A stretch of 64,000 nucleotides of DNA from Haloferax marisrubri (GTDB lineage: Archaea > Halobacteriota > Halobacteria > Halobacteriales > Haloferacaceae), in assembly GCF_001469875.2 (NCBI RefSeq), contig NZ_LOPW02000004.1, positions 124,001-188,000 on the forward strand, written 5' to 3'. Below are positions 27,101 to 35,384 of this stretch, one piece after another. How positions within the stretch are numbered: the first letter of the stretch is position 1; each line of letters begins with the position of its first letter. Below the pieces are notes generated by a model. The model saw only the letters and a list, made by a program, of their open reading frames with translations, ran no database searches and was not told the origin of the DNA. Made by a program: the position numbers and the translations under genes.

Positions 27101-27658
27101 CTGGACGCGCAGTTTCTGGGAGTCGACGAAGTTCGACTGGTCGAAGTCGATGCGGAACGGCCCCTGACGCTCGCATCCCTGACACTCGTGGGGCTCTTGG
27201 AAGCCGCCGTCACCCTGCGGGATGTAGCTCATCGTCCCGCAGCGCTGGCACTCGAAGGCGGCCTCCGTGATTTTCGGGCGCACGTCGGTCGCCTTCCGGA
27301 CGATTCCCTGCACGGAGATGAGCGTCCCGATGTGGTCGTCGTTGACCCGGATGTTCCGAATGTCGACCGTCTCGGGGAGGTTGCGCATCCGGACGTGCGC
27401 CTGCCCGAGTTTCACGTCCGCGGGGAGGTCGAACAGGCGCAGCGCCTCCTCCGCGTACTCCTGGAACTGGCCGGGCTTCGTGATATAGTCGTCTGCGAGT
27501 TCCGCGTCGAACCGATAGAGGTCGTCGTAATCGATGTACAGCGACCGCTTTTCCTTCGGGTACTGCTGTGCGAGTTTTCCGATTTCCTCTCGATAGTAGT
27601 TGCGGTAGAACTCGATGAACCGCTCCGTCAGGTCTCGGTTCTGGGGGGCCTGCGCCAT
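24137..27658 (-). CDS. mcm: Replicative DNA helicase MCM (intein-containing precursor)
   Basis: Precursor of 1173 aa; excising the intein (residues 335-805) leaves a 702-aa mature helicase. Before the intein come the N-terminal domain with zinc cysteines (CQRC, CQGC) and the AAA+ start with Walker A GDPGTGK interrupted after Lys334. The C-extein resumes with SQMLSYI and then carries Walker B (AAVDELDKM), sensor 1 (GAANPKYG), the Arg finger (LISRFDLIF) and a C-terminal winged helix. Splicing is therefore essential for ATPase activity. The start MAQAPQNRDL replaces a longer in-frame extension. Confidence 0.97.
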   Translation of the reverse strand: MAQAPQNRDLTERFIEFYRNYYREEIGKLAQQYPKEKRSLYIDYDDLYRFDAELADDYITKPGQFQEYAEEALRLFDLPADVKLGQAHVRMRNLPETVDIRNIRVNDDHIGTLISVQGIVRKATDVRPKITEAAFECQRCGTMSYIPQGDGGFQEPHECQGCERQGPFRIDFDQSNFVDSQKLRVQESPEGLRGGETPQSIDINLSDDVTGKVTAGDHVTAVGVLHIEQQTSGNEKTPVFDYYMEGISLTIEDEEFEDMEISDEDVAEIVELSNDPAIYEKMVESVAPAIYGYEQEKMAMILQLFSGVTKHLPDGSRIRGDLHMLLIGDPGTGKCVDGDTRVTLADGRDVPIRELVESNLDDPKPIDDGVWDTADFTVPSLGPDGTLTPRQATKVWKREAPDRMLRIQTNTGREIEVTPSHPLFTRSDGLTTAVRADGLTEGEFLAAPHSLPATGRDELDVDFRRSKSHNAIRLELPDEWEPWLARLVGYIVAEGYVEQRDDATGYVSVTNNDREVLDDVADAFDRLGVNYFERSPHEGKCAREVICGSGELVSFLKNLSPTLLAGSAEQRIPEQLMSASANTGRAFLRALIEGEGHVSASQREITVASMSRGLLEDVRTLLLTAGIRSQLRPRHNGSYRLRISGDDFETYVDEIGFVTERKSLATAEFVGTNGNTNTDLIPAGGELRELREALGLTQAECGLPRSTYQHYERGDRNPSRGSLSRVVSAFEDALQSRDGEEARAVADGGHSVADRVSELRSLVDGNVAWERIQSIERVEPAEEWVYDLEVEGTHSYVSNGLVSHNSQMLSYIRHIAPRSVYTSGKGSSSAGLTAAAVRDDFGDGQQWTLEAGALVLADKGIAAVDELDKMRPEDRSAMHEGLEQQQISVSKAGINATLKSRCSLLGAANPKYGRFDQYEPIGEQIDLEPALISRFDLIFTVTDDPDPDEDSKLADHILKTNYAGELNTQRTNVANSEFTEQQVDAVTDEVAPTIDADLLRKYIAYSKRTCYPTMTDEAKQVIRDFYVDFRARGADEDAPVPVTARKLEALVRLGEASARVRLSDKVTREDAERVTGIVESCLRDIGMDPETGEFDADIVETGRSKTQRDRIKNLLELIRTMQEEYEEGAPHDEVLERANSELNMDEKTVNDQLDKLKMKGDIYEPRGDVYRAT
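25244..26656 (-). mobile_element. MCM intein with LAGLIDADG endonuclease and HTH insert
   Basis: 471 residues. The splice junctions are K/C at the start (block A CVDGDTRVTLADG; Cys1) and HN/S at the end (block G NGLVSHN then Ser+1). Block B is TPSHPLFT-like (EVTPSHPLFTRSDG). The endonuclease blocks are LVGYIVAEGYV and FLRALIEGEGHV, with Glu where LAGLIDADG has Asp. Between the endonuclease and block F lies an XRE-like HTH (GLTQAECGLPRSTYQHYERG). It interrupts the Walker A at Lys/Ser. The splicing residues look intact. Confidence 0.95.
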
Positions 27659-27779
27659 CGCACAAGGGTATGTCCCCAATCGGTTAAGAACCTTCGTCGT
27701 TCGGCCGACCCTCCGTCGTCCCGACGGGTCGGTCGCGCGCCGGGACTCGCGCGGCCCGACGGACCACAGCGGCCGCCCG

Positions 27780-28385
27780 CTACAGCGACACGTCGGTCTC
27801 GATGTCCTCGGTCGCCTCGCGGAGGCCGTCGCGGCGGGCGTCCTCGGCCATCCGGTTCGAGAGGTCGTCGTCGGTCAACAGCTCCGCGAACTCGTCGCGG
27901 AAGCGGTAGTTAGCCCGGCTCGAACGGATGTCCGCCTCGGCGACGGGGCGGCACTCGGCGACGACTTCGACGGGCACGTCGAGCGTCTCGGCGATGGTCT
28001 CGTCGTCCGCGCCGTCGACGAGCAGGTTGTCGAAGCGGTCGGCGTCGAACGGGAACTCGCGGTCGGCGTCGCGGACGAGGTGGAGGTCGAACCGAGCGGT
28101 GCGAACCGCCTCGGGCGACGCGTCGAGTTCGACCGCGAGGTCGGCGTCCGTGTCGCCGTCGAAGTAGCCGACGACGAGCGTGACGAGCGTGTCGTCGTCG
28201 AACTCGGTGTCGAACGCGTAGCGCTCGCGCATCGTCACCACCGTGTCGCGGACGCGCTCGCGGACCGCTTCGGGGTCGTCCACGTCGGCGAGCGACCCGC
28301 GCGACTCGGACTGCTGTTCGGTCACGGTGTCCGACCCGGTCGCCTCGATGAAGATGTCGCGGAGTTCGGCGGTCTTCTCGTCCAT
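27780..28385 (-). CDS. Conserved haloarchaeal regulator-like protein
   Basis: 201 aa, acidic, with a repeated HTH-like architecture: a first module (TLVTLVVGYFDGDTDADLAV, ELDASPEAVRTARFDL) and a second (DDETIAETLDVPVEVVAECR). These resemble sigma-like or recombinase-type HTHs that count residues by 'DxxIAxxLxVxxxxV'. I recall related proteins annotated as conditioned-medium-induced protein 4 in haloarchaea; the functional meaning is unclear. It is upstream of nothing obvious and 121 bases downstream of the mcm start. Confidence 0.78.
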   Translation of the reverse strand: MDEKTAELRDIFIEATGSDTVTEQQSESRGSLADVDDPEAVRERVRDTVVTMRERYAFDTEFDDDTLVTLVVGYFDGDTDADLAVELDASPEAVRTARFDLHLVRDADREFPFDADRFDNLLVDGADDETIAETLDVPVEVVAECRPVAEADIRSSRANYRFRDEFAELLTDDDLSNRMAEDARRDGLREATEDIETDVSL

Positions 28386-28500
28386 ACCCGAAGAATGGCA
28401 CGTCCAGCGTCTTTAATGATGCTGACCCGAGAGCCGCCGAGCACCGGAGAGACGACTCGAATCGGCCGACGAGACCGAGGACAGACCCCGCACACACACT

Positions 28501-28532
28501 CTGTAAACCGATAAGTTAAACATGGTTTACGA
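28501..28532. promoter_or_regulatory. BirA-type biotin operator overlapping the bioY promoter
   Basis: Arms CTGTAAACC (28501-28509) and GGTTTACGA (28524-28532) with a 14-base spacer. Each arm differs by one base from the published biotin operator consensus TTGTAAACC-N14/15-GGTTTACAA of bacteria and some archaea. The spacer contains ATAAGTTAAA, a TATA-like box suited to initiation near 28541, so binding would block the bioY promoter. The arms are seen; BirA repression is inferred. Confidence 0.75.
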
Positions 28533-28545
28533 GACAGCGATGGGC

Positions 28546-29124
28546 ATGGCAACCGAACACGAGTCAGTCGAACTCGTCGGCGACGAACTCGTCGGCAACA
28601 TCGCCCGCGCCGCCCTGTTCGCGGCGCTCATGGGCGCGGGCAGTTACGTCTCGTTCCCGAACCCCATCTCGCCGATTCCGGTGACGATGCAGGTGCTCGT
28701 CGTCTTCCTCGCGGGCATCTTCCTCGGTCCCGTCTGGGGCGGCGGCTCCATCGCGCTCTACCTCGCCGCTGGCGGCCTCGGTGCGCCGGTGTTCGCCGGC
28801 GGCTCCGCCGGGCTTGCGCCGCTCGTCGGTCCGACCGCCGGCTACCTCTGGTCGTACCCCGTCGCGGCCGCCGTCGTCGGCCTCGTCGTTCACGGCGGCG
28901 TCGACATCGGCGACTACCGCGTAAGCACCGCCCGACTCGTCGGCGCGATGGTCGCCGGCACCGTCGTCGTCTACGCCTTCGGGACGCTCGGCTTCGCGTA
29001 CGTCCAGAGCGTCGGCCTCGAGTCCGCCTTCTGGACGGCCTCCGCCGCGTTCATCCCCGCCGAGGCGTTCAAAATCGCCGCCGCGGTCGGCATCGTCCGC
29101 TCCGACGCCATCGCCGCCCAGTAG
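28546..29124 (+). CDS. bioY: Biotin transporter substrate-binding component BioY
   Basis: S-component of the ECF biotin transporter, 192 aa, about six helices. The BioY core motifs are present: ISPIPVTMQVLVVFLAGIFLG, GPTAGYLWSYPVAA and the final PAEAFKIAAAVG. The first gene of bioY-ecfA-ecfT. The start is chosen from the TATA box in the operator; ATG 28540 and ATG 28522 are alternatives. The latter would place the operator inside the coding sequence. Imports biotin with the next two genes. Confidence 0.92.
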   Translation: MATEHESVELVGDELVGNIARAALFAALMGAGSYVSFPNPISPIPVTMQVLVVFLAGIFLGPVWGGGSIALYLAAGGLGAPVFAGGSAGLAPLVGPTAGYLWSYPVAAAVVGLVVHGGVDIGDYRVSTARLVGAMVAGTVVVYAFGTLGFAYVQSVGLESAFWTASAAFIPAEAFKIAAAVGIVRSDAIAAQ

Positions 29125-29826
29125 ATGATTCGCGTCGACGGCCTCGTCCACCGCTACGGCGACACGGTCGCGGTCGATGACGTGGACCTCGCCATCGACG
29201 ACGGCGAGTGCGTCATCGTCGCGGGCGCGAACGGCTCCGGCAAGACCACGCTCGTTCGCCACTTCAACGGCCTGCTCGACCCCGACGAGGGCTCGGTCTC
29301 CGTCAACGACCGGTCCGTCACCGACCACCTCGTCGCCGCCCGGACCGCGGTGGCGATGGTGTTCCAGCACCCCGAAGACCAACTGGTCGCGGCGACCGTC
29401 GGCGCTGACGTGGCGTTCGGCCCGGAGAACCTCGGCCTCGACCGCGACGAAATCGACCGCCGCGTCCGCGAGTCGCTCGCCGCGGTCAACCTCGACGGCC
29501 GGGAAGACGAGCGCGTCGATTCCCTCTCCGGCGGCGAGGTCGAACGCCTCGCCATCGCCGGCGCGCTGGCGATGCGACCCGACCACCTCGTCTTGGACGA
29601 ACCGTTCACCGGCCTCGACGAACCCGCCCGTCGCTCCGTGCTCGCGCGCCTCCGCGACCTCCGCGCCGAGGGGACGAGCCTCGTCGTCGTCACGCACGAC
29701 CTGCGCGACGTGGCCGAACTGGCGGACCGCGTGGTCGTCCTCGCCGACGGCGACGTCGCCCTCGACGCCGCGCCCGACGAGGCCGCAGACCGCCTCCCCG
29801 ACCTCGACGTTCGCCCGCCGTGTTGA
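29125..29826 (+). CDS. ecfA: Biotin ECF transporter ATPase (EcfA/BioM)
   Basis: ABC ATPase of the ECF type, 233 aa. Walker A is GANGSGKTT, Q-loop region FQHPEDQLVAATV (the Q-loop/ 'PEDQ' typical of EcfA), signature LSGGEVERLA, Walker B HLVLDEPFTGLD and switch His VVVTHD. Zero-gap start after bioY and a 7-base overlap with the next gene, so the three are one translationally coupled operon. Couples ATP hydrolysis to biotin uptake. Confidence 0.95.
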   Translation: MIRVDGLVHRYGDTVAVDDVDLAIDDGECVIVAGANGSGKTTLVRHFNGLLDPDEGSVSVNDRSVTDHLVAARTAVAMVFQHPEDQLVAATVGADVAFGPENLGLDRDEIDRRVRESLAAVNLDGREDERVDSLSGGEVERLAIAGALAMRPDHLVLDEPFTGLDEPARRSVLARLRDLRAEGTSLVVVTHDLRDVAELADRVVVLADGDVALDAAPDEAADRLPDLDVRPPC

Positions 29827-30524
29827 CCTACGAACCGGGCGACAGCCTCGCCCATCGACTCGACCCGCGGACCAAACTCGCGGTGCAGGTCGCCTTCGCG
29901 GCGGCCGGGTTCGCGCATACCACGCCCACCGGGCTCGTCGCCCTCGGCGTCGTCGCCGCGGGCTGTCTCCGCGCCGCCGACGCGTCGCCGGTGGCGGCCC
30001 TCCGCGACCTCAAGTACGCGATTCCGTTCCTCGCGCTCGGCCCGCTGGTCGAGGCTGCCCGCCTCGGCGCGCCGTGGTTCGACCCCGAAGCGGCCGTCGA
30101 ACCGGCGCTCGCCAGCGTCCGCGTGCTACTCGTCTTCTTCGTCGCGGCGGCGTACGTCAGGACGACGCCCGTGCGCGAGTCTCGCGCGGCGATTCAGCGG
30201 CTCGTTCCGGGCCGCGTCGGCGTCGCGCTCGGCGTCAGTATCGCCCTCGTCTTCCGGTTTCTCCCCTTGGTCCGCCGCGACCTGCGCCGCGTCCGCGAGG
30301 CGCAGGCGGCCCGCCTCGGGAGCGAAAGACGACTGGACGAACGGCTCTCACTCGTCGCCGCCGGCGGCCTCCGGCGGTCGTTCGCGCGGGCCGACGCGCT
30401 CGCGCTCGCCCTCCGCGCGCGGTGTTTCGCGTGGAACCCGACGCTCCCCGAGATTCGGTTCGGCCGGCGCGACGCGCCCGGACTCGTCCTCGCCGCCGTG
30501 CTCCTCGCCAGCCTCGCGTTCTGA
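29820..30524 (+). CDS. ecfT: Biotin ECF transporter T component (EcfT/BioN)
   Basis: 234-aa transmembrane coupling protein with GTG start (TTG at the next codon). About five helices. The typical entry MLTYEPGDSLAHRLDPRTKL and the two coupling Ala-Arg-x motif regions (EAQAARLGSERR and LALALRARCF) bind EcfA. It completes the bioYMN-type transporter set. Confidence 0.93.
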   Translation: MLTYEPGDSLAHRLDPRTKLAVQVAFAAAGFAHTTPTGLVALGVVAAGCLRAADASPVAALRDLKYAIPFLALGPLVEAARLGAPWFDPEAAVEPALASVRVLLVFFVAAAYVRTTPVRESRAAIQRLVPGRVGVALGVSIALVFRFLPLVRRDLRRVREAQAARLGSERRLDERLSLVAAGGLRRSFARADALALALRARCFAWNPTLPEIRFGRRDAPGLVLAAVLLASLAF

Positions 30525-30605
30525 GGTCGCCCGGGGCGCTCGTAATCCGCCGACCGACACGCCTCGGGTGGCAAGATTTAACCCTCCGTTCTCCGGTGAT
30601 TGATT

Positions 30606-32723
30606 ATGGACTTTGCGGCACAGGCGGATGTTACCCGGGAGACGTTCTGGACGATTAGTCCGGTCGGCGAGGCGCTCTTCTACGGCCTCGCCGCCATCGC
30701 GTCGCTCGTGTTCCTCTACGGGGTGTACGAGCGGTTCGCGCGATACGCGCGCGGCGGCGAGGACCCGTTCGACCGGCTGTCGGACCTGCCGGGGCGGACG
30801 GTTCGGGCGGCGAAAGTGGTGTTCTCCAACGAAAAGCAGTTCAAGCGCGACCGGTTCGCCGGCGTGATGCACGCGTTCATCATGTGGGGCTTCCTGACGC
30901 TCCTCATCGGGACGACCATCCTCGCCATCGACATCGACGTGTGGCGGCGAGTGACGGGCAGTTCCTTCTTCGTCGGCGACTTCTACCTCTCGTACTCGTT
31001 CGTCATGGACCTGATGGGGCTGTTGTTCGTCGTCGGCGTCGGGATGGCGCTGTGGCGGCGCTACGGGGTCCGACACCCGCGGCTGTGGGGCAAACACACC
31101 GGCTTCGAGGACGCCGCGTTCGTCTGGACGCTCTTTTTCCTCGGCGTCGGCGGCTACGTCCTCGAAGGTATCCGCATCGTCGGCACCGAGTTCCCCGAGT
31201 TCGAGACGGTGAGCTTCGTCGGCTACTTCGTCGCCCTCGTGTTCGACGCCGGAGGCATGAGCCAGGGCCTCGCGCAGACGCTCTACTGGTTCGGCTGGTG
31301 GTCCCACGCGCTCCTCGCCTTGGCGTTCGTCGCGGCCGTCCCCTACGCCAAGCCCCTGCACATGCTCACCTCCTTCGCCAACATCGTCACCGCAGACGAG
31401 AAGGCGGGCACGCGCCTGCCGAAAGTGCCCGCGGACACGCCGCCGGACGAAATCGGCTACGTCTCCGAAGACGACTTCTCGTGGAAGGCGATGCTCGACA
31501 TGGACGCCTGCACGAAGTGCGGCCGCTGTACCGACGCCTGCCCGGCGAAGGCCTCCGGCCGCAACCTCGACCCGCGGGACGTGATTCTCGACCTGAAGAC
31601 CTACCGCGAGTCGGTCGACGCCGGCGGCGACTCCATCGACATCGTCGCGGACGGCGGCACCTCCGTCGTCGACGCCGAATCGATGGAGTCCTGCATGGCC
31701 TGCATGGCCTGCATGGACGCCTGCCCGGTCGATATCGAGCACCTGACGCACTTCACCGAGATGAACCGCCGGCTCACCGAGACGGGCCAACAGCAAGAGC
31801 CGGTCCAGGAGGCGATGATGAACATCTTCCAGAACGGCAACGCCTTCGGCGACCCACAGCGCAAGCGGCCCGACTGGACCGACGACCTCGACTTCGAGGT
31901 GCCCGACGCCCGCGACGAGTCGGTCGAGTTCCTCTGGTACGTCGGCGACTACCCCTCCTACGACGAGCGCAATCGCGCCGTCGCCCGCTCGATGGCCCGT
32001 ATCTTCGAGGAAGCGGGCGTCTCCTACGGCATCCTCTACGAGGACGAACAGCACGACGGCAACGACGTGCGCCGCGTCGGCGAGGAGGGTCTCTACGAGA
32101 TGCTCGTCGAGGACAACGTCGCCGCCATGGCCGACTGCGAGTTCGACAAAATCGTCTGCACAGACCCCCACTCGTACAACACGTTCAAAAACGAGTACCC
32201 GGAGATGGACGACTCGTTCGACTACCCGGTGTACCACTACACCCAACTGGTCGAGCGCCTCGTCGGCGACGACCGCCTCGGTCTCGCGGGCGACGAACTC
32301 GCCGCCCAGACGGTGACGTACCACGACCCGTGTCACCTCGGCCGGTACAACGGCGAGTACGAAGCGCCCCGCGAGGTCATCCGCGCGACCGGCGTCGAAC
32401 TCGCCGAGATGCCGCGCAACCGCGACCAGTCGTTCTGTTGCGGCGGCGGCGGCGGCGGCCTCTGGATGGACCACGAAGAGGAGTCGAAGCCGTCCGAAGA
32501 GCGCCTGCGCGAGGCGCTCGACGACACGACCGGCGGCGTCGAGCGGTTCGTCGTCGCCTGCCCGATGTGCGCGACGATGTACGAAGACGGCCGCAAGACC
32601 GGCGACTACGAGGAAGACATCGACATCGTGGACATCTCCGAACTCGTCGTGGAGGCGCTCGACGCGAAGGCCGCCGCGACGACCGAGACGGGGACGGACA
32701 CGACGCCCGCGTCGGCCGACTGA
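30606..32723 (+). CDS. Membrane-bound Fe-S oxidoreductase (NarI-like cytochrome plus HdrD/CCG domains)
   Basis: 705 aa. The N terminus (about 20-265) has five helices of the NarI/cytochrome-b type with conserved histidines (MHAFIMWG, WWSHALLALAF). Then two 4Fe-4S motifs follow (CTKCGRCTDACP and CMACMACMDACP), and a C-terminal HdrD-like part with the CCG domain (YHDPCHLGRYN, SFCCGGGGGG) and a CPMC pair. This fusion resembles ETF:menaquinone oxidoreductase-type electron carriers. The electron donor is likely an electron-transfer flavoprotein for acyl-CoA oxidation; this is inference. TATA-like GATTTAACC about 28 bases upstream gives a leaderless start. Confidence 0.85.
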   Translation: MDFAAQADVTRETFWTISPVGEALFYGLAAIASLVFLYGVYERFARYARGGEDPFDRLSDLPGRTVRAAKVVFSNEKQFKRDRFAGVMHAFIMWGFLTLLIGTTILAIDIDVWRRVTGSSFFVGDFYLSYSFVMDLMGLLFVVGVGMALWRRYGVRHPRLWGKHTGFEDAAFVWTLFFLGVGGYVLEGIRIVGTEFPEFETVSFVGYFVALVFDAGGMSQGLAQTLYWFGWWSHALLALAFVAAVPYAKPLHMLTSFANIVTADEKAGTRLPKVPADTPPDEIGYVSEDDFSWKAMLDMDACTKCGRCTDACPAKASGRNLDPRDVILDLKTYRESVDAGGDSIDIVADGGTSVVDAESMESCMACMACMDACPVDIEHLTHFTEMNRRLTETGQQQEPVQEAMMNIFQNGNAFGDPQRKRPDWTDDLDFEVPDARDESVEFLWYVGDYPSYDERNRAVARSMARIFEEAGVSYGILYEDEQHDGNDVRRVGEEGLYEMLVEDNVAAMADCEFDKIVCTDPHSYNTFKNEYPEMDDSFDYPVYHYTQLVERLVGDDRLGLAGDELAAQTVTYHDPCHLGRYNGEYEAPREVIRATGVELAEMPRNRDQSFCCGGGGGGLWMDHEEESKPSEERLREALDDTTGGVERFVVACPMCATMYEDGRKTGDYEEDIDIVDISELVVEALDAKAAATTETGTDTTPASAD

Positions 32724-32739
32724 GTCGGCGGCGCGGCTG

Positions 32740-32789
32740 TTCTGTTCTGTTCTGTTCTGTTCTGTTCTATCCTATTCTATTCTATTCTA
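32740..32789. repeat. Pentanucleotide microsatellite (TTCTR)10 at a convergent gene end
   Basis: Ten contiguous units: five TTCTG, then TTCTA, TCCTA and three TTCTA. On the minus strand it reads TAGAA repeats, and the stop (TAG, 32782-32784) and last codon (GAA) of the convergent dehydrogenase lie in the array. On the plus strand the pyrimidine tract could also serve as the terminator of the oxidoreductase gene. Confidence 0.9.
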
Positions 32790-33744
32790 AGTCCAAGCGG
32801 TCGATGGACTCGCGGATGACGCCCGCCGACTCCCGGAGCGCCGCCGTCTCGGCCTCCGAGAGGTCGAACTCGTGGACGTCGCGGACGCCGCGTTGGTTGA
32901 CGGTACACGGGAGGCTCATGTAGACGTCGTCGACGCCGTGTTCGCCCGAGACGAGCGTCGAGACGGTGAGGATGGAGTTGTCGCCGCCGAGGATGCGCTC
33001 GGTGGTCGCGGCCACGGAGCGCGCGACGCCGTAGTTCGTCCGCTCCTTGCGCTCGATGATTTCGTAAGCGGCCTCGCGGACCTCCTCTTCGACGCGGGCT
33101 TTGAGCGCGTCGACGTCGTCGACGCCGTGGCTGGTGGCGTACGACTCGAACGGGATGCCGCCGAGGTTCGCCGAACTCCAGACGAGGACCTCGCTGTCGC
33201 CGTGCTCGCCGACGACGTAGGCGTGGACGTTCGCCGGGTCGAGGTCGAACTCGCGGCTGAGCGAGTGGCGGAACCGCGACGTGTCGAGGACGGTGCCGGA
33301 GCCGATGACGCGCTCGGCCGGCAGGTCCGACACCTTCCACGTGACGTACGACAGCACGTCCACGGGGTTGGTGACGATGAGCATCACGGCGTCGTCGTTC
33401 AGCCCCTCGGTAATCTGCGGAATCATGTCGGCGAAGATGTCGGCGTTCCGCTCCATCAGGTCGAGGCGCGTCTCGTCGGGCTTCTGGCTGGCTCCGGCGG
33501 TGACGATGACCACGTCGGCGTCCCAGCAGTCCTCGTAGTCGCCCGTCCGGACGCGGACCGGCGACGTGAAGTACGCGCCGTGGTTGAGGTCCATCGCCTC
33601 GCCCTCGACGCGCTCTTCGGCGATATCGACGAGGATTATCTCGCCGACGAGACTGCTCTCCATCAGCGCGAACGCCGTGCTCGACCCGACTGCGCCGGCG
33701 CCGCCGACCACCGCGACCGTACCTTTGCCGCGCTCAGTGCTCAT
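32782..33744 (-). CDS. L-lactate/malate dehydrogenase family, lactate-type specificity residue
   Basis: 320 aa, NAD-binding Rossmann motif GGAGAVGSS and the catalytic pair D154 (VLDTSRF) and H181 (GEHGDSE), with R157 for the carboxylate. At the substrate-discriminating loop it reads GASQKPDETR: Gln87 at the position that is Gln in LDH and Arg in MDH, with R93 behind it. This points to L-lactate rather than malate. The C terminus overlaps a pentanucleotide repeat. Box GTTTTTATC on the minus strand about 25-30 bases upstream. Confidence 0.9.
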   Translation of the reverse strand: MSTERGKGTVAVVGGAGAVGSSTAFALMESSLVGEIILVDIAEERVEGEAMDLNHGAYFTSPVRVRTGDYEDCWDADVVIVTAGASQKPDETRLDLMERNADIFADMIPQITEGLNDDAVMLIVTNPVDVLSYVTWKVSDLPAERVIGSGTVLDTSRFRHSLSREFDLDPANVHAYVVGEHGDSEVLVWSSANLGGIPFESYATSHGVDDVDALKARVEEEVREAAYEIIERKERTNYGVARSVAATTERILGGDNSILTVSTLVSGEHGVDDVYMSLPCTVNQRGVRDVHEFDLSEAETAALRESAGVIRESIDRLDLE

Positions 33745-33928
33745 ACCCGTCGTTCGGCCGAGCGGTTGATAAAAACAGAGCTCCGTTTCGGAGAACTGGG
33801 AATACTACTTTTGTACCAGATTATAATTTGTTAGATACGGGTCGATGATGACACATTTTTCGAAAATAGTGAATACGGAGAGCGGTCGACCCCGCGTGCG
33901 GTGGCTCGTCGGTCGGCGGCTGGTGAGC

Positions 33929-34381
33929 CTATTCGCGGTCGTACTCTTTCTTGAAGCCGCGGAACTCGGTCCGGTGGGCCTCCTCGTCGGCGAGGATGGT
34001 CACGGCGAGGTCCTCGGTGACGGGGTCGTTGGCCTCCTCCGCGGCGTCGATGAGCGCGCGGTAGGTCTCGATGGCGTCCTCCTCGGCCGTGAGGACGCCG
34101 TTGATGACCGCGAGCACGTCCGTGCTGTCCTCCGGGGGCTGGAGGTCGTGCTGGCGCGCCTCGAAGGACGCCGAGCCCGGCGGCTGCTCGTCGAGTTGTT
34201 TCAGCCGGTTGCCCAGCTGCTCGGCGTGGGTGAGTTCCTCCTGAATGTCAGTCTGGAGGGACTCTTTTATCTCCTCCGCCCGGACGCCGTCGAGGACGAT
34301 GGAGTTCGTCATGTAGTTCATCACGGTCTCGATCTCGTCCTGATAGGCGCGCTTCAACAGCGCGGTTACGTCCTCAGACAT
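33929..34381 (-). CDS. Ferritin-like diiron-fold protein
   Basis: 150 aa, four-helix ferritin-like bundle. The diiron-ligand pattern is visible: Glu in YQDEIETVMNYM, ExxH in EELTHAEQL, Glu in LTAEEDAIETY and ExxH in ADEEAHRTEF. Similar to haloarchaeal bacterioferritin-like or Dps-like proteins, so iron storage or oxidative-stress protection is likely. Start MSEDVTAL replaces a 10-residue upstream extension. No partner gene is evident. Confidence 0.85.
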   Translation of the reverse strand: MSEDVTALLKRAYQDEIETVMNYMTNSIVLDGVRAEEIKESLQTDIQEELTHAEQLGNRLKQLDEQPPGSASFEARQHDLQPPEDSTDVLAVINGVLTAEEDAIETYRALIDAAEEANDPVTEDLAVTILADEEAHRTEFRGFKKEYDRE

Positions 34382-34500
34382 AGCGACTTCGTATTGACGC
34401 TCTGGCAACAAATAGCTGTTCGCCGCGGCGAGGCGGGCGGCCGGCCGAGGCGTCGGCGTCGGCGAAAATCAGCGTGCGAGACGGGTCGGCGGCGCGAAGT

Positions 34501-34875
34501 TCAGTCTTCGAGCGCGACGAGTTCGACGACGTAGCCGTCGGGGTCCTTCACGAACGCCGCGCGGGCGTTCACCGGGTCGATGTCCACCGGCGGCTTCACG
34601 ACCTCGGGCGACTGCGCCTCGACGATGTCCTCGAAGGCGCGGTCGGCGTCGGCGACCTCGACGGCGACGTGGTCGATGCCGGCGGGTTCGACGCGCGCCG
34701 CCGAGGTGGGGTCGTACTTGAACTGCAGTTCCATGTCGGTGTCGTCGCTGCCGACGTAGACGTTCCGGACGCCGTCGAGTTCGAACTCGTTGGTCTGTTC
34801 GAGGCCGAGGTCGGCGTAGAAGTCGAGCGTGGCGTCGATGTCCGAGACGACGAGGGCGGTGTGGATGAGACCCAT
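34501..34875 (-). CDS. VOC-family (glyoxalase-like) protein
   Basis: 124 aa, two beta-alpha-beta-beta-beta modules of the vicinal-oxygen-chelate fold (MGLIHTALVVSDIDATLDFY and HVAVEVADADRAFEDIV). Metal-ligand-like residues: H5, E53-region (DMELQF), H77-region (IDHVAVEV) and E121-region (YVVELVAL). Likely glyoxalase-I-type or a related lyase/dioxygenase; substrate not predicted. The start MGLIHTALVV is the usual N terminus. Confidence 0.85.
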   Translation of the reverse strand: MGLIHTALVVSDIDATLDFYADLGLEQTNEFELDGVRNVYVGSDDTDMELQFKYDPTSAARVEPAGIDHVAVEVADADRAFEDIVEAQSPEVVKPPVDIDPVNARAAFVKDPDGYVVELVALED

Positions 34876-34919
34876 GGCCGACGCGACGCGGCGGGGAGAG
34901 ATAACGTCTGGTCTTCGTG

Positions 34920-35291
<372 letters not shown>

Positions 35292-35384
35292 TCAAAAATC
35301 GGGGACGGTGTCGGGGTCGAGAGTTGTTTTGGAGTCGGGTCGAGGTCGGAATCGGAGTCGGTATCCCGACCGATACCGGAGGCG

